Source: Anaspis maculata
Taxonomy: Eukaryota > Arthropoda > Insecta > Coleoptera > Scraptiidae
Assembly: GCA_949128115.1 (NCBI GenBank)
Contig: OX421963.1
Location: 88,173,602-88,237,601, forward strand
Length of the DNA: 64,000 bases
Direction: 5' to 3'
Shown: piece by piece, positions 47,734 through 59,700 of the stretch
Numbering within the stretch: position 1 is the first letter of the stretch
Layout: each line of letters begins with the position of its first letter
Position numbers and translations under genes: made by a program
Notes under the pieces: generated by a model
What the model saw: only the letters and a program-made list of their open reading frames with translations
What the model was told of the DNA's origin: nothing
Databases searched by the model: none

Positions 47734-47822
47734 TGTCTGTCTGTGTGTGTGTGTGTGTGTGGGTGTGTGTGTGTATGTGTATGTGTGTGTGTGTGTATGT
47801 GTGTGTGTGTGTCTGTCTGTGA
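47734..47822. repeat. (GT)n microsatellite in right arm
   Basis: GT dinucleotides interrupted by GGG and AT steps, flanked by GTCTGTCTG. It is mirror-placed to the CA repeat but with a different length and interruptions, so the two have mutated independently since duplication. Confidence 0.9.
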
Positions 47823-49438
47823 TCTTCCACGATAACTGCCGTAACGTTGACTGGATCGACTTGATATTTGGTATACAAACATGGTTGTTCCCTGAAAAGA
47901 GCCCATTAGTTTTTGGCTGTCATCTGTCAAACCCAACTGTCACTATCATCAAATGTCAGAAGCTATATCTCACGGAACTCAACTTGCAATATGTCATTTG
48001 AAAGCCCTTGGAAAACTGTATTCAGAACAGTTGGAAACATTGCCCTATCTGTCATCTGTCAAATAATAAAAAATGTTAAAGTTCAAAACTTTACCAATTA
48101 ATTATTCAAAATCTATCTGATGGATTGGAACCAGATTTGGCAGGAAGCAACACAACAAAAGAGTCAAATTGAGGCCGCAGTTGCAGTTTTCCACCATTCT
48201 CCAGTTGAGCGTAATGAATTTTCGAAATTTCTCCTGGCCGTTGCCACTCAGGAGGGGCTCTCGCCGGTGTTTCGACCAGCACGACTCGCTTTTGTAGCAG
48301 GACTCCACTCAAAAATTTATTCCTGCTCGGGAATCGACTTTTTTTTGGAAATTTCAACTGATATCGAAAGGAGATTGTATTGAGCGTCGTGCAGGTCTAT
48401 TTTCAGAGTTGACACGGTTTCGGTTTTCCGACTGTAATTTTTTCAAAATGAAATTTGCACATTCCGTGAATTTGAGAAAAACGCAATGGAAACTTCTACA
48501 TGCGGTAGGCCCCACGAAATATTAATTTTAGGTGCAGACATGCTGTGAATAAAAGTTAGAGAAAAGATTGAGCTAATTTTTGGAGGAAAAATTTTCGAAA
48601 TCGGATCAACAGTTGCCGAGTTTTCCTCTCTGGAAAAACTGCAAATTTTCCAACTTTTTATTCAGTGAACAGATTTCTTGGAATTGTTTTTTTTTAGAGA
48701 ATAGATAACTGGTTCTTGAACATTTTCCGATCATTTCTCTCCAATTTCCCGGAAATTTTCCTCCTGAAAATATAAAACCACTCATGCGATCGTACAAATT
48801 AAGCGGTTCTGTCACGATAATTACCGAATTATTGATCCGATCAAATCGAAATCAGGTACGGAGGCCCAAGTTCAGCCTGGAATGTTCTGATTAGACTTTG
48901 GGTGGATGATTTTGATCGGAAGCCCTCAGGTGGCACATTGGGTCTGGGTTTGTCTGCCCAAGCTCTAAATTGAAAATAGAGAGTTGAAATTTGACACACA
49001 GATGCAGTGAAAGTTTTCAATCAAGTTTTTGTAATTTCATCATCATATCTAAAGTAGGAACAAAAATTTCAATAAGGAACCAGCATTGCATTTTTGAGAT
49101 ATCACAACAGTTAGCTAGTTCTACCTTTTGGATCATTTCATCACCTTGGAAAACTGACCTAACCTGTCATTTTTTTTGTCCGCTCAACAATGGATGCAGG
49201 ATGCTTGCTAAACGCTCGACTAAATAGAATTTTTTCATCAATTTCCAAATCGAATCGCCCCCTCCCGAAGGGACACTTCGATCAAAATCATTACTGACGT
49301 CTCTGGATACCGCCGGGAAAGTTTTGTGTCGCCCCACAACAGATTTTTTCACCTGTCATCGGGACTTACTGTCTTTTGTTGTCCAAAATTAGAAAGATCC
49401 GGTGGGGTGCAGTTTTGAACTAAAACTCTGAGCCCATA

Positions 49439-51325
49439 TACAGGGTGGTGAAAATTTCGAAATTTTTTGAATTTCCATTGGTATCTTAGAAACGGTAAGA
49501 GATACGAGGTCGGTTAAATTAGAGAAAAGTTACGCATTTTTGTAGCGATTGAGAATCTGGAAAGAAACTTTGAATATTTTGATTGGTTCTCGATTTATCA
49601 CGAAAAAACTAAAAATTCTGATTTCAGAAATTATTTTTTATCTTTCCAAGCACTCAAGCTATTTCAATCAGACTTGGTAGTCTTATGTTTTTGTTCACTC
49701 CGAGTCGAATAACGTTGACAGAAATTTTCCAGGCCTTCTAGATTTCAAATTATGATAGTCAACTTCATTTTTTCTTATGGCCGCCATATTGGATTTTTGC
49801 ACTAATAGATAGAGAAAAAAATTAGCTTTTCGAATTAGTAACCAACATGTTCTTTTCATGACATTTTTAGCGTCAAATTTAAAAATTTTCGTAAATTATT
49901 GACAAAATCGGGAATGCCTCAAAAAACAATTGAAATATTATCAATAGCAACAACAAAAAAGTGACAGATTGTGTGCCATTGACGTATCTAACTTCTTAAT
50001 CGTGTTTTGTGCTTGTTTGCTTGAGAGTTCATAAATTAAATGAGTCAAGGGTGCCTATGAATTCAAAAACGTCTGTCGAAACTAGGGTAATCCCCCATTT
50101 ACTCCTTTTGTAATAAACTTGTCAAACTTAACAAGAGAGTTCATAAATTAAATGGGTCAAGGACAGTGGCGTATCTAGGGTAAACTGCACCTAGGGCAAA
50201 ACATGAAATTTGCGCCCTTGAATGAGAAACCTTGAAAAATGATGCGTCGCAGGCGTTTTTTTCTCAGAATTCAGGTGGGCCAACGACAAATTGGGCTTCC
50301 AGTTGGGCCCCATATTAGGCTATACCTGGATCAGATGAAAAAGTCGAAAGTTGATCGTCTGTTTGAATGTATTGGTTTTGTTTTTTCCCTCTTTCTCTCT
50401 TCCCCTTTCGCTTGTCAATAATTGTTCACACGAATTGCGCCCGACAGCTCAGACATCTACACTATGTATTTCATTTTTCATTTTTCAAATTTTCATCTTT
50501 TCCTCTCATTCGCGCCCTGAGGATCAAAGTGCGCCCATAGCACGTGCCACGTGCCCCCCCCCCCCCCCCGTAGATACGCCTCTGGAAAAGGGTGTCTGTG
50601 AGTTTAAAAACGTCTGTCAGAACTAGCATCGTTCTTGTTAAGTTTGACAAATTTATTACAAAAGGAGTAAATGGGGGATTACGACCCTAGTTTCGCCAGA
50701 CGTTTTTGAATTCATAGGCACCCTTGACTCATTTAATTTAGAAACTCTCTAGCAAACAAGCACAAAACACGATTGAGAAGTTAGATACGTCAATGGCACA
50801 CAATATGTCACTTTTTTGTTGTTGCTATTGATAATATTTCAATTGTTTTTTAAAGCATTCCCGATTTTGTCAATAATTTACGAAAATTTTGAATTTGACG
50901 CTGAAAAATGTCATAAAAAGAACATGTTGGTTACTAATTCGAAAAGATAATTTTTTTCTCTATCTATTAGTGCAAAAATCCAATATGGCGGTCATAAGAA
51001 AAAATAAAGTTGACTATCATAATTTGAAATCTAGGAGGCCCGGAAAATTTCTGTCAACGTTATTCGACTCGGAGTGATCAAAAACATAAGACTACCAAGT
51101 TTGATTGAAATAGCTTGAATGCTTGGGAAGATAAAAAATAGTTTCTGAAATCAGAATTTTTAGTTTTTTCGTGATAAATCGAGAACCAATCAAAATATTC
51201 CAAGTTTCTTTTCAGATTCTCAATCGCCACAAAAATGCGCAACTTTTTTCTAATTTAACCGACCTCGTATCTCTTACCGTTTCCAAGATACCAATGGTGA
51301 GCATCGAAATTTTCACCACCCTGTA
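49439..51325. mobile_element. Foldback with TACAGGGTGGTGAAAATTTC ends
   Basis: Arms 49439-50135 and about 50633-51325 mirror each other with few mismatches. The ends are TACAGGGTGGTG and CACCACCCTGTA with TA boundaries. The loop (50136-50632) holds a second copy of part of the arm (AGAGTTCATAAATTAAATGG) and a hAT MITE. No transposase. Confidence 0.9.
50164..50584. mobile_element. 421-bp hAT MITE in the foldback loop
   Basis: It begins CAGTGGCGTATCTAGGG and ends CCGTAGATACGCCTCTG, a typical short hAT terminal repeat. The flanking octamers GTCAAGGA and GAAAAGGG both derive plausibly from GTCAAGGG, which is present in the related arm sequence near 50046. A run of 16-17 C lies at about 50553-50569. 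The 91-codon frame inside is not a transposase. Confidence 0.82.
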
Positions 51326-51888
51326 TGCCCTGCTTGAAGATCGTAGAGACGTGAAGCATTTTGAGTGAGAGGAATAATTCCTATATCTCGTCCCTTCTGA
51401 GATAAAAAGACTGAAACGAGAAACATCAACTTCTTTGTCTTTTGAGCATCTGTCATACACGAGGTCATGAGGATAACAAACTCAAGCGCAGGCATAGCCT
51501 GAGCTACCTCTTCTACTGATAATGTATTTGACAAATTGTAAAAAACTCCATTGACAAAAGGCTTTTCCCCAAGCAATAAAGGCCGTACGTTTGCCTTTGG
51601 TCCTGAAACTCAAAGTTTTATAGCTCCAAGTAAAGGCATGAAAAAACAGGCCGAAGCATTCATCTGATCCTACAGCTTGCTGAATCAAAGCTACATCAAG
51701 CACACGACAGGGTTTTTTCTTTACACCCTCGTAGAGTCCAAAAACGCTGTTGCCAGAGCGACCACATCCATATCTACTGTGCGGATGATTATTAGCTTCA
51801 AGCCTTCAGCAGAGCACATTCGCCTGCGCATGAAGTATCATTCCATTACCATAATTTGCTTCCTCGTGATAACGAGTCCCTATGCAAC
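51326..51888. other. Residual unique DNA of the outer element
   Basis: Minus-strand frames 51313-51576 (87 codons) and 51482-51703 (73 codons) overlap and read smoothly (VEEVAQAMPALEFVILMTSC), but I recognise no family. They may be coding remnants of the outer element. Confidence 0.35.
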
Positions 51889-52520
51889 AGCCCACCGAGA
51901 AATCAAACCTACCATTAAAACATCCTACCGGAGAAACAGCCACCGCTCATTTTGCCACGAATTCTGCAACCGTGCAAACATGCTACTGCTAAATCAACAC
52001 ACCGGAAAAAGTGCAACCACGCATTTAGCCACCGAGACCGCTACCGCGCATTCATCCTACTGGTGAAGCAACACACCCGGAATAACAGCCACCGCTCATT
52101 TTGCCACGAATTCTGCAACCCCGCAGACATGCTACTGCTCAATCAACACACCGGAAAAAGTGCAACCGCTCATTTAGCCACCGAGAGCGCTACCGCGCAT
52201 TCATCCTACTGCTGAAGCGCTCTCGGTGGCTAAATGAGCGGTTGCACTTTTTCCGGTGTGTTGATTGAGCAGTAGCATGTCTGCGGGGTTGCAGAATTCG
52301 TGGCAAAATGAGCGGTGGCTGTTATTCCGGGTGTGTTGCTTCACCAGTAGGATGAATGCGCGGTAGCGGTCTCGGTGGCTAAATGCGTGGTTGCACTTTT
52401 TCCGGTGTGTTGATTTAGCAGTAGCATGTTTGCACGGTTGCAGAATTCGTGGCAAAATGAGCGGTGGCTGTTTTTCCGGTAGGATGTTTCAATGGTAGGA
52501 TGATTCCGCTGTGGGTTGTT
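51889..52520. repeat. Near-perfect palindrome with 149-bp tandem units
   Basis: Arms 51889-52191 and 52216-52520 mirror each other around a 24-base loop. Within each arm a 149-bp unit (starting ACAGCCACCGCTCATTTTGC) is present about 1.8 times, and the two units differ at a few sites. The same differences appear in mirror order, so the tandem duplication came before the inversion. The peptides with HRSFCHEFCN in both arms are mirror products. It would extrude as a long hairpin. Confidence 0.9.
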
Positions 52521-53815
52521 TAGTGGGCTCCCGTGATAACAGGGCATAAAGTTATTCAGATTCGCTGGAATAGAACAGAGTAGGTACTCAAGTACTACAT
52601 CATTTTGTGTAGCAACAACTTCTTCTGGGTAAGTCTCTGGTGCCAGTTCTTGGGTAGGTATGTATCACTTTTACTGCTTCAATTCCATGTCTGGCGTCGG
52701 TTTTCCCCGAGGTTTTCCCTTTCGCAAGTAAAATGCAGCTTTCAGTTAATCCTGATGATATTTATCGAACGCTACGCCAATGCGCCGAATTGTTCCAACA
52801 AACTGACTGGCTACGTGCTACGTAGGCGACAAATCTTGTCCCGTACGCACTGAATTTTTTGCCTAGCTGCAGCACCATCGATTATAACATTTCGGCAGTA
52901 GAAAACAGAGAATCTTTGGAAGAATTTTCTTCTCTTGGAGAACTCCAGAAGATTGAATTTTTTACAAAAACAAAGTTTACCAATACCTATCTGATAGAGC
53001 TGGTGGGAAAGGCTGGTTCATGTGACGTAGAAAATCTCCCTAATTACCTTTACGCACTTGGTCAGAGACATATGCAACTTCAAAAGAAAGTTCCCTTCTT
53101 TACGCCTCCAAAGACGCAACTTGAAGCTTCTGGTGGGATTGAGGCATTTGACGACTCAATGCTGAAGAACTTTTTTTTTTTTCAAAGAAAGACTAAATTA
53201 TTACCGGGAAAGGATCACCGCATCATTTATAGTCTCAATGGGGAACTATAGGCAAGATGTACGGAATATTGGTCAAAAAACACAGTTTTGAAAATTATTT
53301 TTTTCAAATTTGAAATTTGAGCTCGTTAAGTTGAAGACCATTCTTGTAGTTTTCAAAAAATCCGAAAGAATTTTCTTCCAGAGAAGAAGGTTACTAGAAC
53401 TGAAAAAAAAACTGTGTTATTTGACCAATATTCTGGCCAACTTGCGGGGCAGAATAAGTTTCAACGGGTCAAGCCATTTTATGTCTCGCTACCTGAAAAG
53501 CGCTGGGGGACCTTCGGTCAGGCTAATTGCGCTAAGCGCTATCATCACCTTTTATCATTTCATTATTGTGTTCAATGGCCTTTATGATCGGTATTCTTGA
53601 AATTGATCGACTCGTTAGTTATTACTATTGCAAGATTGCCAAAGGTCGCATTGTGTTAGTTTAGTTGACTCAAAAACAATGAGTGACTATTTGGAAAACT
53701 TCTTGGATTTTGAACTCGCGAAGAGAAAAACCCGAGCACGTATTTTCGATGAACTAATCAGTTGTAGAACGTCAGATTATGACCCTAGATCACTCATTAG
53801 ACTTTCAATCTGAAT
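52521..53815 (+). pseudogene. Unrecognised coding remnant of the outer element
   Basis: Plus-strand segments read in series. NPDDIYRTLRQCAELFQQTD (about 52752-52811) is followed by a stop, then LVPYALNFLPSCSTIDYNIS continuing into a 130-codon frame (52859-53251). Next is a 96-codon frame (53310-53600), then MSDYLENFLDFELAKRKTRA to a stop at 53813. Codon use looks more protein-like than the AT-rich surroundings, and the last segment lies in the right arm and is partly kept in the left arm (DYLENCDCFDFDLAKRKTQS, complement of 39480-39560). I do not recognise the family; a transposase or accessory ORF of the outer element is the likely origin. Confidence 0.4.
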
Positions 53816-54180
53816 TATTTTTGAAGATTGTCAGGCAGCTTTTTTAATCTTCTTGAACCAATAAGGTACCTACCAGTGACCATCTGAAAGCTCACTCTCA
53901 CTGATCACTTTGAAAGCTTCAGGACAATCATATTTGAATTCCTCGTCCTCAAGAACATGGGAATCGACATCTCAACAGCTATAATACGTCAATTATCATA
54001 AAACTGGTGTACAAAAATGGATCAGATATTGGTCGAAGTTGGCGTCGCCTTGGGGGGCCAAATAAGGTCTAACCGGTTGGGGTCTCTATCTAGAAATACT
54101 CTTTAGGGTCCAAATAACAACTTGAAAAAATAAAATTGCTTTTAGCCCATTTTGCACAATTGTTATAGAATTCTACATTA

Positions 54181-56749
54181 TAGTCCAGTAAAATAAGGAT
54201 TTAACTTGGAACAAATTAGGGGCAGGATGAAAAAAATATGGCGATGTAGAGAATGGAAAACTGAATAAGAAAAACTAAAGTTTCATTACCAGTCATCCCG
54301 GGAACCATGGAAAAAAAAATGGAGAAGATGGAAAAACATGCGCCGCGATCTTTCTTTTGAAACTGTGAGAGAACGGTGAGAGATGTGTGAAAACTGTCAG
54401 GGACAAAGTTGTAGGGAATTCAATAATCTACAAGAAAGTCCCTGAGAGCATATGTCTAACTTCTTCCGTTTAGCCGTTTATCGCAGTCAAAGTTGCGCGC
54501 CGGTCTAGTGAAGTGGAAAAACTGTCCGCGTGACTTTCCTTCTTGGATGCTGTGAGAACGACAAGAGATATCAAAAAATTGTGAGTGACAAAGTTGTAGA
54601 GAATTGAATGCACCACTAGAAAATCTTCAAGGCCAATTATTATTTCTTCTAGTTTAGCAGTGAACCACGTTTGAAGTTGCGCAACAATCCTGTTGATAAA
54701 GTGGTTCTTCTGGAAAACTTACAAAAACCCTAGACTCGATGAAAAAACTATGGCAATGTAGAGGATGAAAAACTGGATCTAAAAAACCAAAGTTTCATTT
54801 CACACCGTTTCGGGAAACCTGAGAAAAAAAAAAAACTTGAAAAATAGTGATTTGCACTCGCAGCTTCCTCATTGAATACTGAAATAAAAGTAATGAATAT
54901 GGAAAATCTGAACAAACTAGCTTGTAGAGGATTAAATGATCTATAGAAAATCCCCTGATGTCATGTATGCATCTTTGTCGACTTAGCTGCGGAGCGCTAT
55001 CAAAGTTGGGGTACATTACTCGTGACGCGTCGCATATGTGGTGAAACTGGCATGACGTTGCGGTCATTGTTTGATTGATTATAAAACATGATTCAATGAT
55101 TTGAAAAAATTGCGTGCTTTGTTCAACGTCTGGGTAGCTACTTATTGTTAGAATTATCATTGTAGTCATCATCATCGTCTTCCGAAACGACAATGCAGAA
55201 AGCGTGAGAACAGGTAGCTCCATGGCAGTGATGACAAAACTTGGTACACTTGAGGTAAGCTTTTCTGCATCCACAAAGCTTCTCGCAGTTTTTCAAGCAT
55301 CTGCAGGAAATCAGCCGTAGCAGATTTTTGAGAGCTACGTTATCCTGGGTTCTAATAGGCATCAACAGAGAAATGTTTAATTTCCAACCCCATTGTTCAG
55401 GTGGACAGTTGTTTATTATCTCCAAACTGTTGTTGAATGATCTTTGTTCATCAGAAATCAGTTGAAAAACATCTCAATATCTAACGTGAATCACGTTTTT
55501 CAATTATTATACATAATGTGTTACAAAATACGAGTATGTACTTTCTCAGTTTTAAGCCTGAGTGTCACGATACTATTTTCGTACTATTTTGATGCTATAA
55601 ATATATGATTAGAAACGACAAATTCAGGAATTCCCTAGCAACCTAGTTTCTCGTCCTAGATTTCTAGAATGAAAATATGACGAAAATAGTACAGTGACAC
55701 TCACGACTTTAATTTTGCCAAACAATAAACTTTATACATAACAAAGCGTTCATCCGCGGAGTTACATTTCCAACAATAGTTACCAGACGTTCAACAAAGC
55801 ACGCAATTTTTTCAAATCATTCAATCATGTTTTATAATCAATTGAACAATGACCGCAACGTCGTGCCAGTTTGACCACATATGCGACGCGTCACTAGTTA
55901 TGTACCCCAACTTTGATAGCGCTACGCAGCTAAGTCGACAAAGATGCATACATGTCATCACGGCATTTTCTATAGATGATTTAATCCTCTACAAGCTAGT
56001 TTGTTCAGATTTTCTATATTTATTACGTTTATTTCAGTATTCAATGAGGAAGCTGGGAGTGCAAATCGCTATTTTCCAACTTTTGCTTTTTTTTTTATTA
56101 GATTTCCCGAAACGGTGTGGAATGAAACTTTGATTTTTTAGATCCAGTTTTTCATCTTCTACATTGTCATAGCTTTTTCATCGAGTCTAGGGTTTTTGTA
56201 AGTTTTCCAGAAGAATCACTTTATCAACAGGATTGTCACGTAACTTCGAACGTGGTTCACGGCTGAACTAGAAGTGATAATGATTGGCCTTGAAGATTTT
56301 CTAGTGAAGCATTCAATTCTCTACAACTTTGTCGCCCACAATTTTTTGATATCTCTTGTCGTTCTCACATCATCCAAGAAGGAAGGTCACGCAGACAGTT
56401 TTTCCATTTCACTAGACCGGCGCCAAACTTTGACTGCGATAAACGGCTTAACCAAAGAAGTTAGACATATGCCTTCAGAGACTTTTTTGTAGATTATTGA
56501 ATTCTCTACAACTTTGTCCCTGAAAGTTTTCACACATCTCTCACCGTTCTCTCACCGTTTCAAAAGTAAGATCGCGGCGCATGTTTTTCCATTTTCTCCA
56601 TTTTTTTTTCTATGGTTCCCGGAGTGACTGGAAATGAAAGTTTAGTTTTTCTTATTCAGTTTTCCATTCTCTACATCGCCATATTTTTTTCATCCTGCCC
56701 CTAATTTGTTCCAACTTTGGCCTAAAAATCGCCTCATTTTACTGGACTA
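54181..56749. mobile_element. Foldback with TTA target duplication carrying a Cys-rich ORF in its loop
   Basis: TAGTCCAGTAAAAT at 54181 mirrors ATTTTACTGGACTA ending at 56749, flanked by TTA on both sides. Arms of about 1 kb (54181 to about 55160, 55770-56749) match with moderate divergence. A 3-bp TTA duplication suggests a PIF/Harbinger-type element. The loop has a minus-strand ORF and a small hairpin (GAGTGTCAC ... TACTATTTTCGT, 55560-55585 with 55678-55708). It interrupts the right arm of the outer element. Confidence 0.85.
55138..55475 (-). pseudogene. Cysteine-rich (CXC-like) C-terminal ORF fragment
   Basis: The minus-strand frame is open from a stop near 55476 to the stop at 55138. 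It has no convincing ATG, so it is the 3' part of a longer gene. It contains PPEQWGWKLN, then PIRTQDNVALKNLL, then the cluster SCRCLKNCEKLCGCRKAYLK with CTKFCHHCHGATC, and ends with an acidic EDDDDDYND tail. The order WGWK, P-x-x-T, LL-x-x-I-x-C-x-C, CGCRK, C-x-x-C-x-G-x-x-C matches a cysteine-rich tail seen at the end of many uncharacterised, repeat-borne insect proteins, and it resembles the CXC motif of tesmin/TSO1. Function is unknown. It sits in the loop of a foldback. Confidence 0.5.
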
Positions 56750-56766
56750 TTAAGCCGCCGGACTAA

Positions 56767-59700
56767 ATAGCTTAAGCCTGAACTGGACGCTTCCTTGAGC
56801 TATAGTACGACTAAGTATCAAGTTTCTGATAGTTTATTGCAGCTGCTCACAGCTATAATACATTTTTGGTCGATTTGCATCTCTATATTCGCAAATTATA
56901 CACCGCTTTTACAATAGACACAACATTTGCCACCCGTGTTACGCCTCCAGCACAGAGCCCGGAGGGTTGTTACGTTCCGCACATGCCCTGTTCAAACATG
57001 TGCTCGCGCACACACACACCTCAAAGAATGCTAATTGCCGGTTTTAAATTACCCAGGCAGAGAGAGCGAGGCAGCGGGTTATCCTAGACGACGCCCAACA
57101 AAGCGTGAAACTGTTGAAAGCTTGATTTTACCAATGAAAATTCTTCACGCTTTATTTACGTTACGATGCAATTCGGACTCTGGTAACGGGATATAAAGCC
57201 GGGGCCGTTAGTGTCGAGACTAATTAAATTATAAAAATTACGAACGCCACGGACAACGTAAAGTGCGTTGCAACAGGCTGTGGCACGGCGCGACCAACAA
57301 ACCAGTCAACTGCATCAACATGTTCATATTTTTATGCTGATGCCGGAGCGTCTAGAAGAGCCCGGGGCCAAACAAACGCGCCGCCAAGAGATGAGTTGTT
57401 GGGAGACGCCGCTAATTATGCTTAGAACTTATGTATACGACGACCAAATTTAGTTGTGGGAACCGATTTTTTTCCTGTCCAGTGCAGAGAGAAAAACTAA
57501 TTAAGACCTGCGAGTTGTATTTATGGCTTGAGACCAATTTGGCGCCGACTGAATCGATCTCCGTGAATTAGTGCTTGCTCAACACGACGAATATTATTGT
57601 TCTAGCAAAGACAAACCACCTAATTGCCTATAAATAAACGAAGCTCATTTACAATATTGTCACGCTTGTCAGCCGACGGGCAGATAACGATATCATCTCG
57701 ATTTACTGAGAAGAATCATCGTCGCGCTTATCAAGGACATTTCTAGGTATAGACTCGGAAAATTTTATCTGGATACATTCCATGCAAGGTTACAGGCAAA
57801 CAACCAAGCGTAAGTTCTAGCTATAAAAGCGTAGGTATGGGAGAAAAAAGCGTCTTCCAGAACAGTCTCGGGTCGAATCAGATTAGCTTTAATTTACTGT
57901 TCAATTACTTGTTGTATCAAGTATAATTAGGATCATAAAACTGGGTGATTATCCAATTGGGATCGACCAGGTACAGGCGGCAATATAATGCAAATCTGTA
58001 GAACCAGGCGCTAGGGCCGAGCATCGCGTGAGTCAGTGGCATTCATCTCGTTGCGATGCAGCAGTCCGCGTGGTGCAAACCAAGTTGCACAGCCGCCGTG
58101 CGATTGTTGCAATATTCCAAGGCTGATGCGCATTCAATTGCTCTTCTTCCCGTGTGCACGCTCGCCTCCACCCACTCTCTTTGGTCTTCGGCTTGCTTTT
58201 CCTTCGCATTTATAAACAATGGCCTGGGTCCGGCTACCGGCCGGACGGCCGGCCGCTGTGTTGATATAATTCACCCGAAGTAATCCAATATGGCCTGGTG
58301 TATCTTTGATCTGGCTCGTTCTCCTCCGATTTACATATAACTGGCGGTCTCCATAATTAATTAGTGGCGACTCTCTCTCGGAGAGCCCATAGAGAGCGCG
58401 CAACTCGAGAACGCAAAGTGGTCAAGCGCCGTAAAGCAAATACCCTGCGAAATGCAAATTGAAACTCGAACCTGAAGCAGGCCGAAAGAGGCCAGCTGGT
58501 GGTTAGTTACACACGGACATTAGACTGAAACACCACACACAAATCGCGCAAGTTTGCGCCGCCGACTTACGGTTTCATCCTTCGATTTATGCATCGAAGT
58601 CTGCCCATTTCCGCCCCTGTCTGCCAGAGGCCAGAGCCAAACTTTTCCGGCGCGGTCACGCAAAAAATCTTGTTTGTGTTGCGAAGAAGCTCCGGGTGGA
58701 TGTTGTAATTCTACAAAACTGCGCAGCACCCAGCCGAGTTTTTGCTGTGAGGTTTTCTTTCACAAATATGTACATAATTGCAAGGCACGTCAGCATGTTT
58801 GCAGTTCGCAGATTGAGATCTCGCCATATCCAGACTAAAAATAGCGACAACGTGTAATTTACAATATACGTTTCTCTGCTCTACGAGCATATAATAATTA
58901 ATTAAGGTGAATTTCGCCGAGGTATGCAGGTTGCGCAAAAAATTTGATCGACGCTGAAGGTTGCTGTTATATTTTTCGCCAGTTTTCAAGCGCTCACCCT
59001 CTTTGTAGCTGGATTAATGAACTGCCAAGAGCGCGGGCCCTTGCAAGACAAATTTCGTCAATCTTGCGTAATCGCCTCGCGGCTCTAATTAAATTCGGGT
59101 TTCCGGCGGTGAAGATAATTTTTATTGGGCATACCTACCTCTCTCTGCTCGGCGCGGCAAGCTAAATATTGACGAAACAAACCGATGATGGCGCGCGGTC
59201 AAATACACAAAACCTCAAAAGGAAAAAAGAGTACCGCACATTCGTCATCATCATAATTTCGGCCGGGCGTTTTGATAAAGCCCTAAACAATGCGCATAAT
59301 TTCGGGCCGTTATCTGCAAACATGGATTTTGGAGGGTGTCGGGGGTCCGGCTGGCTATACCACTACAACATTACGGCCATAATTAGGCACGAATTCCCAT
59401 GGTGGGATACAATGGCCATAAACAAGCGAAACAATACTGCGTGCTGCATGCCCATGGAAAAAGCGATCCAACATCGACACACTGTGTAAATTCAAATGTG
59501 TGTGTATGTGCAGCTTCTTGCATATATGTAAACTGAACAATAGCGGCAACCATTACGGAAAGGGTACACAAGAAGGGTATGCACGCAAGAGCATAAGCGA
59601 TTTTTGAGGCCAGAACCGACATCAACAGCACCCAGAGCCTTATTTATGCGAAGATGAGAGCTTGGAATACTGGTTCGGAAAACCAGACTGTTCGTACAAG

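Larger units (their letters stand above)
43843..49349. mobile_element. Large foldback, arms ~1.75 kb, left arm split by a hAT element
   Basis: AAAAAATCTGTTGTGGGGCG at 43843 mirrors CCCCACAACAGATTTTTT ending at 49349. The left arm is 43843-45256 plus 46783-47130; the right arm is about 47590-49349 without interruption. Arms are highly similar; CA/GT repeats sit at matching places. Frames of 60-112 codons in the arms (for example 44757-45074 minus and 48120-48383 plus) are mirror copies and not genes. The loop (47131-47590) has no recognisable coding. It abuts the preceding foldback within two bases. Confidence 0.9.
39045..56766. mobile_element. Outer inverted-repeat element, expanded to 17.7 kb by nested insertions
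   Basis: TTAGTCCGGCGGC at 39045-39057 is mirrored by GCCGCCGGACTAA at 56754-56766. The left arm (39045 to about 39640) is mirrored at about 53630-54177; the foldback at 54181-56749 separates the last few bases of the right arm from the rest. Removing the internal foldbacks (39651-43841, 43843-49349, 49439-51325, 51889-52520, 54181-56749) leaves roughly 3 kb. That is a normal size for a DNA transposon with terminal inverted repeats of about 0.6 kb and some coding remnants. No clear target duplication is seen, and the superfamily is unknown. Confidence 0.7.

Noticed and set aside
51889..52520. CRISPR-like repeat array
   Set aside because: The repeats are 149 bp with no unique short spacers and are arranged as a palindrome in eukaryotic DNA.
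51677..52547. Repeated HRSFCHEFCN peptides suggesting a repeat protein
   Set aside because: They arise from a tandem unit and its mirror image. Frame is not maintained across the units as a whole.
39045..56766. Maverick/Polinton-type giant transposon, suggested by 17.7-kb size and inverted ends starting AG
   Set aside because: No polymerase B, integrase, ATPase or capsid-type coding is visible, and the length is explained by nested foldbacks.
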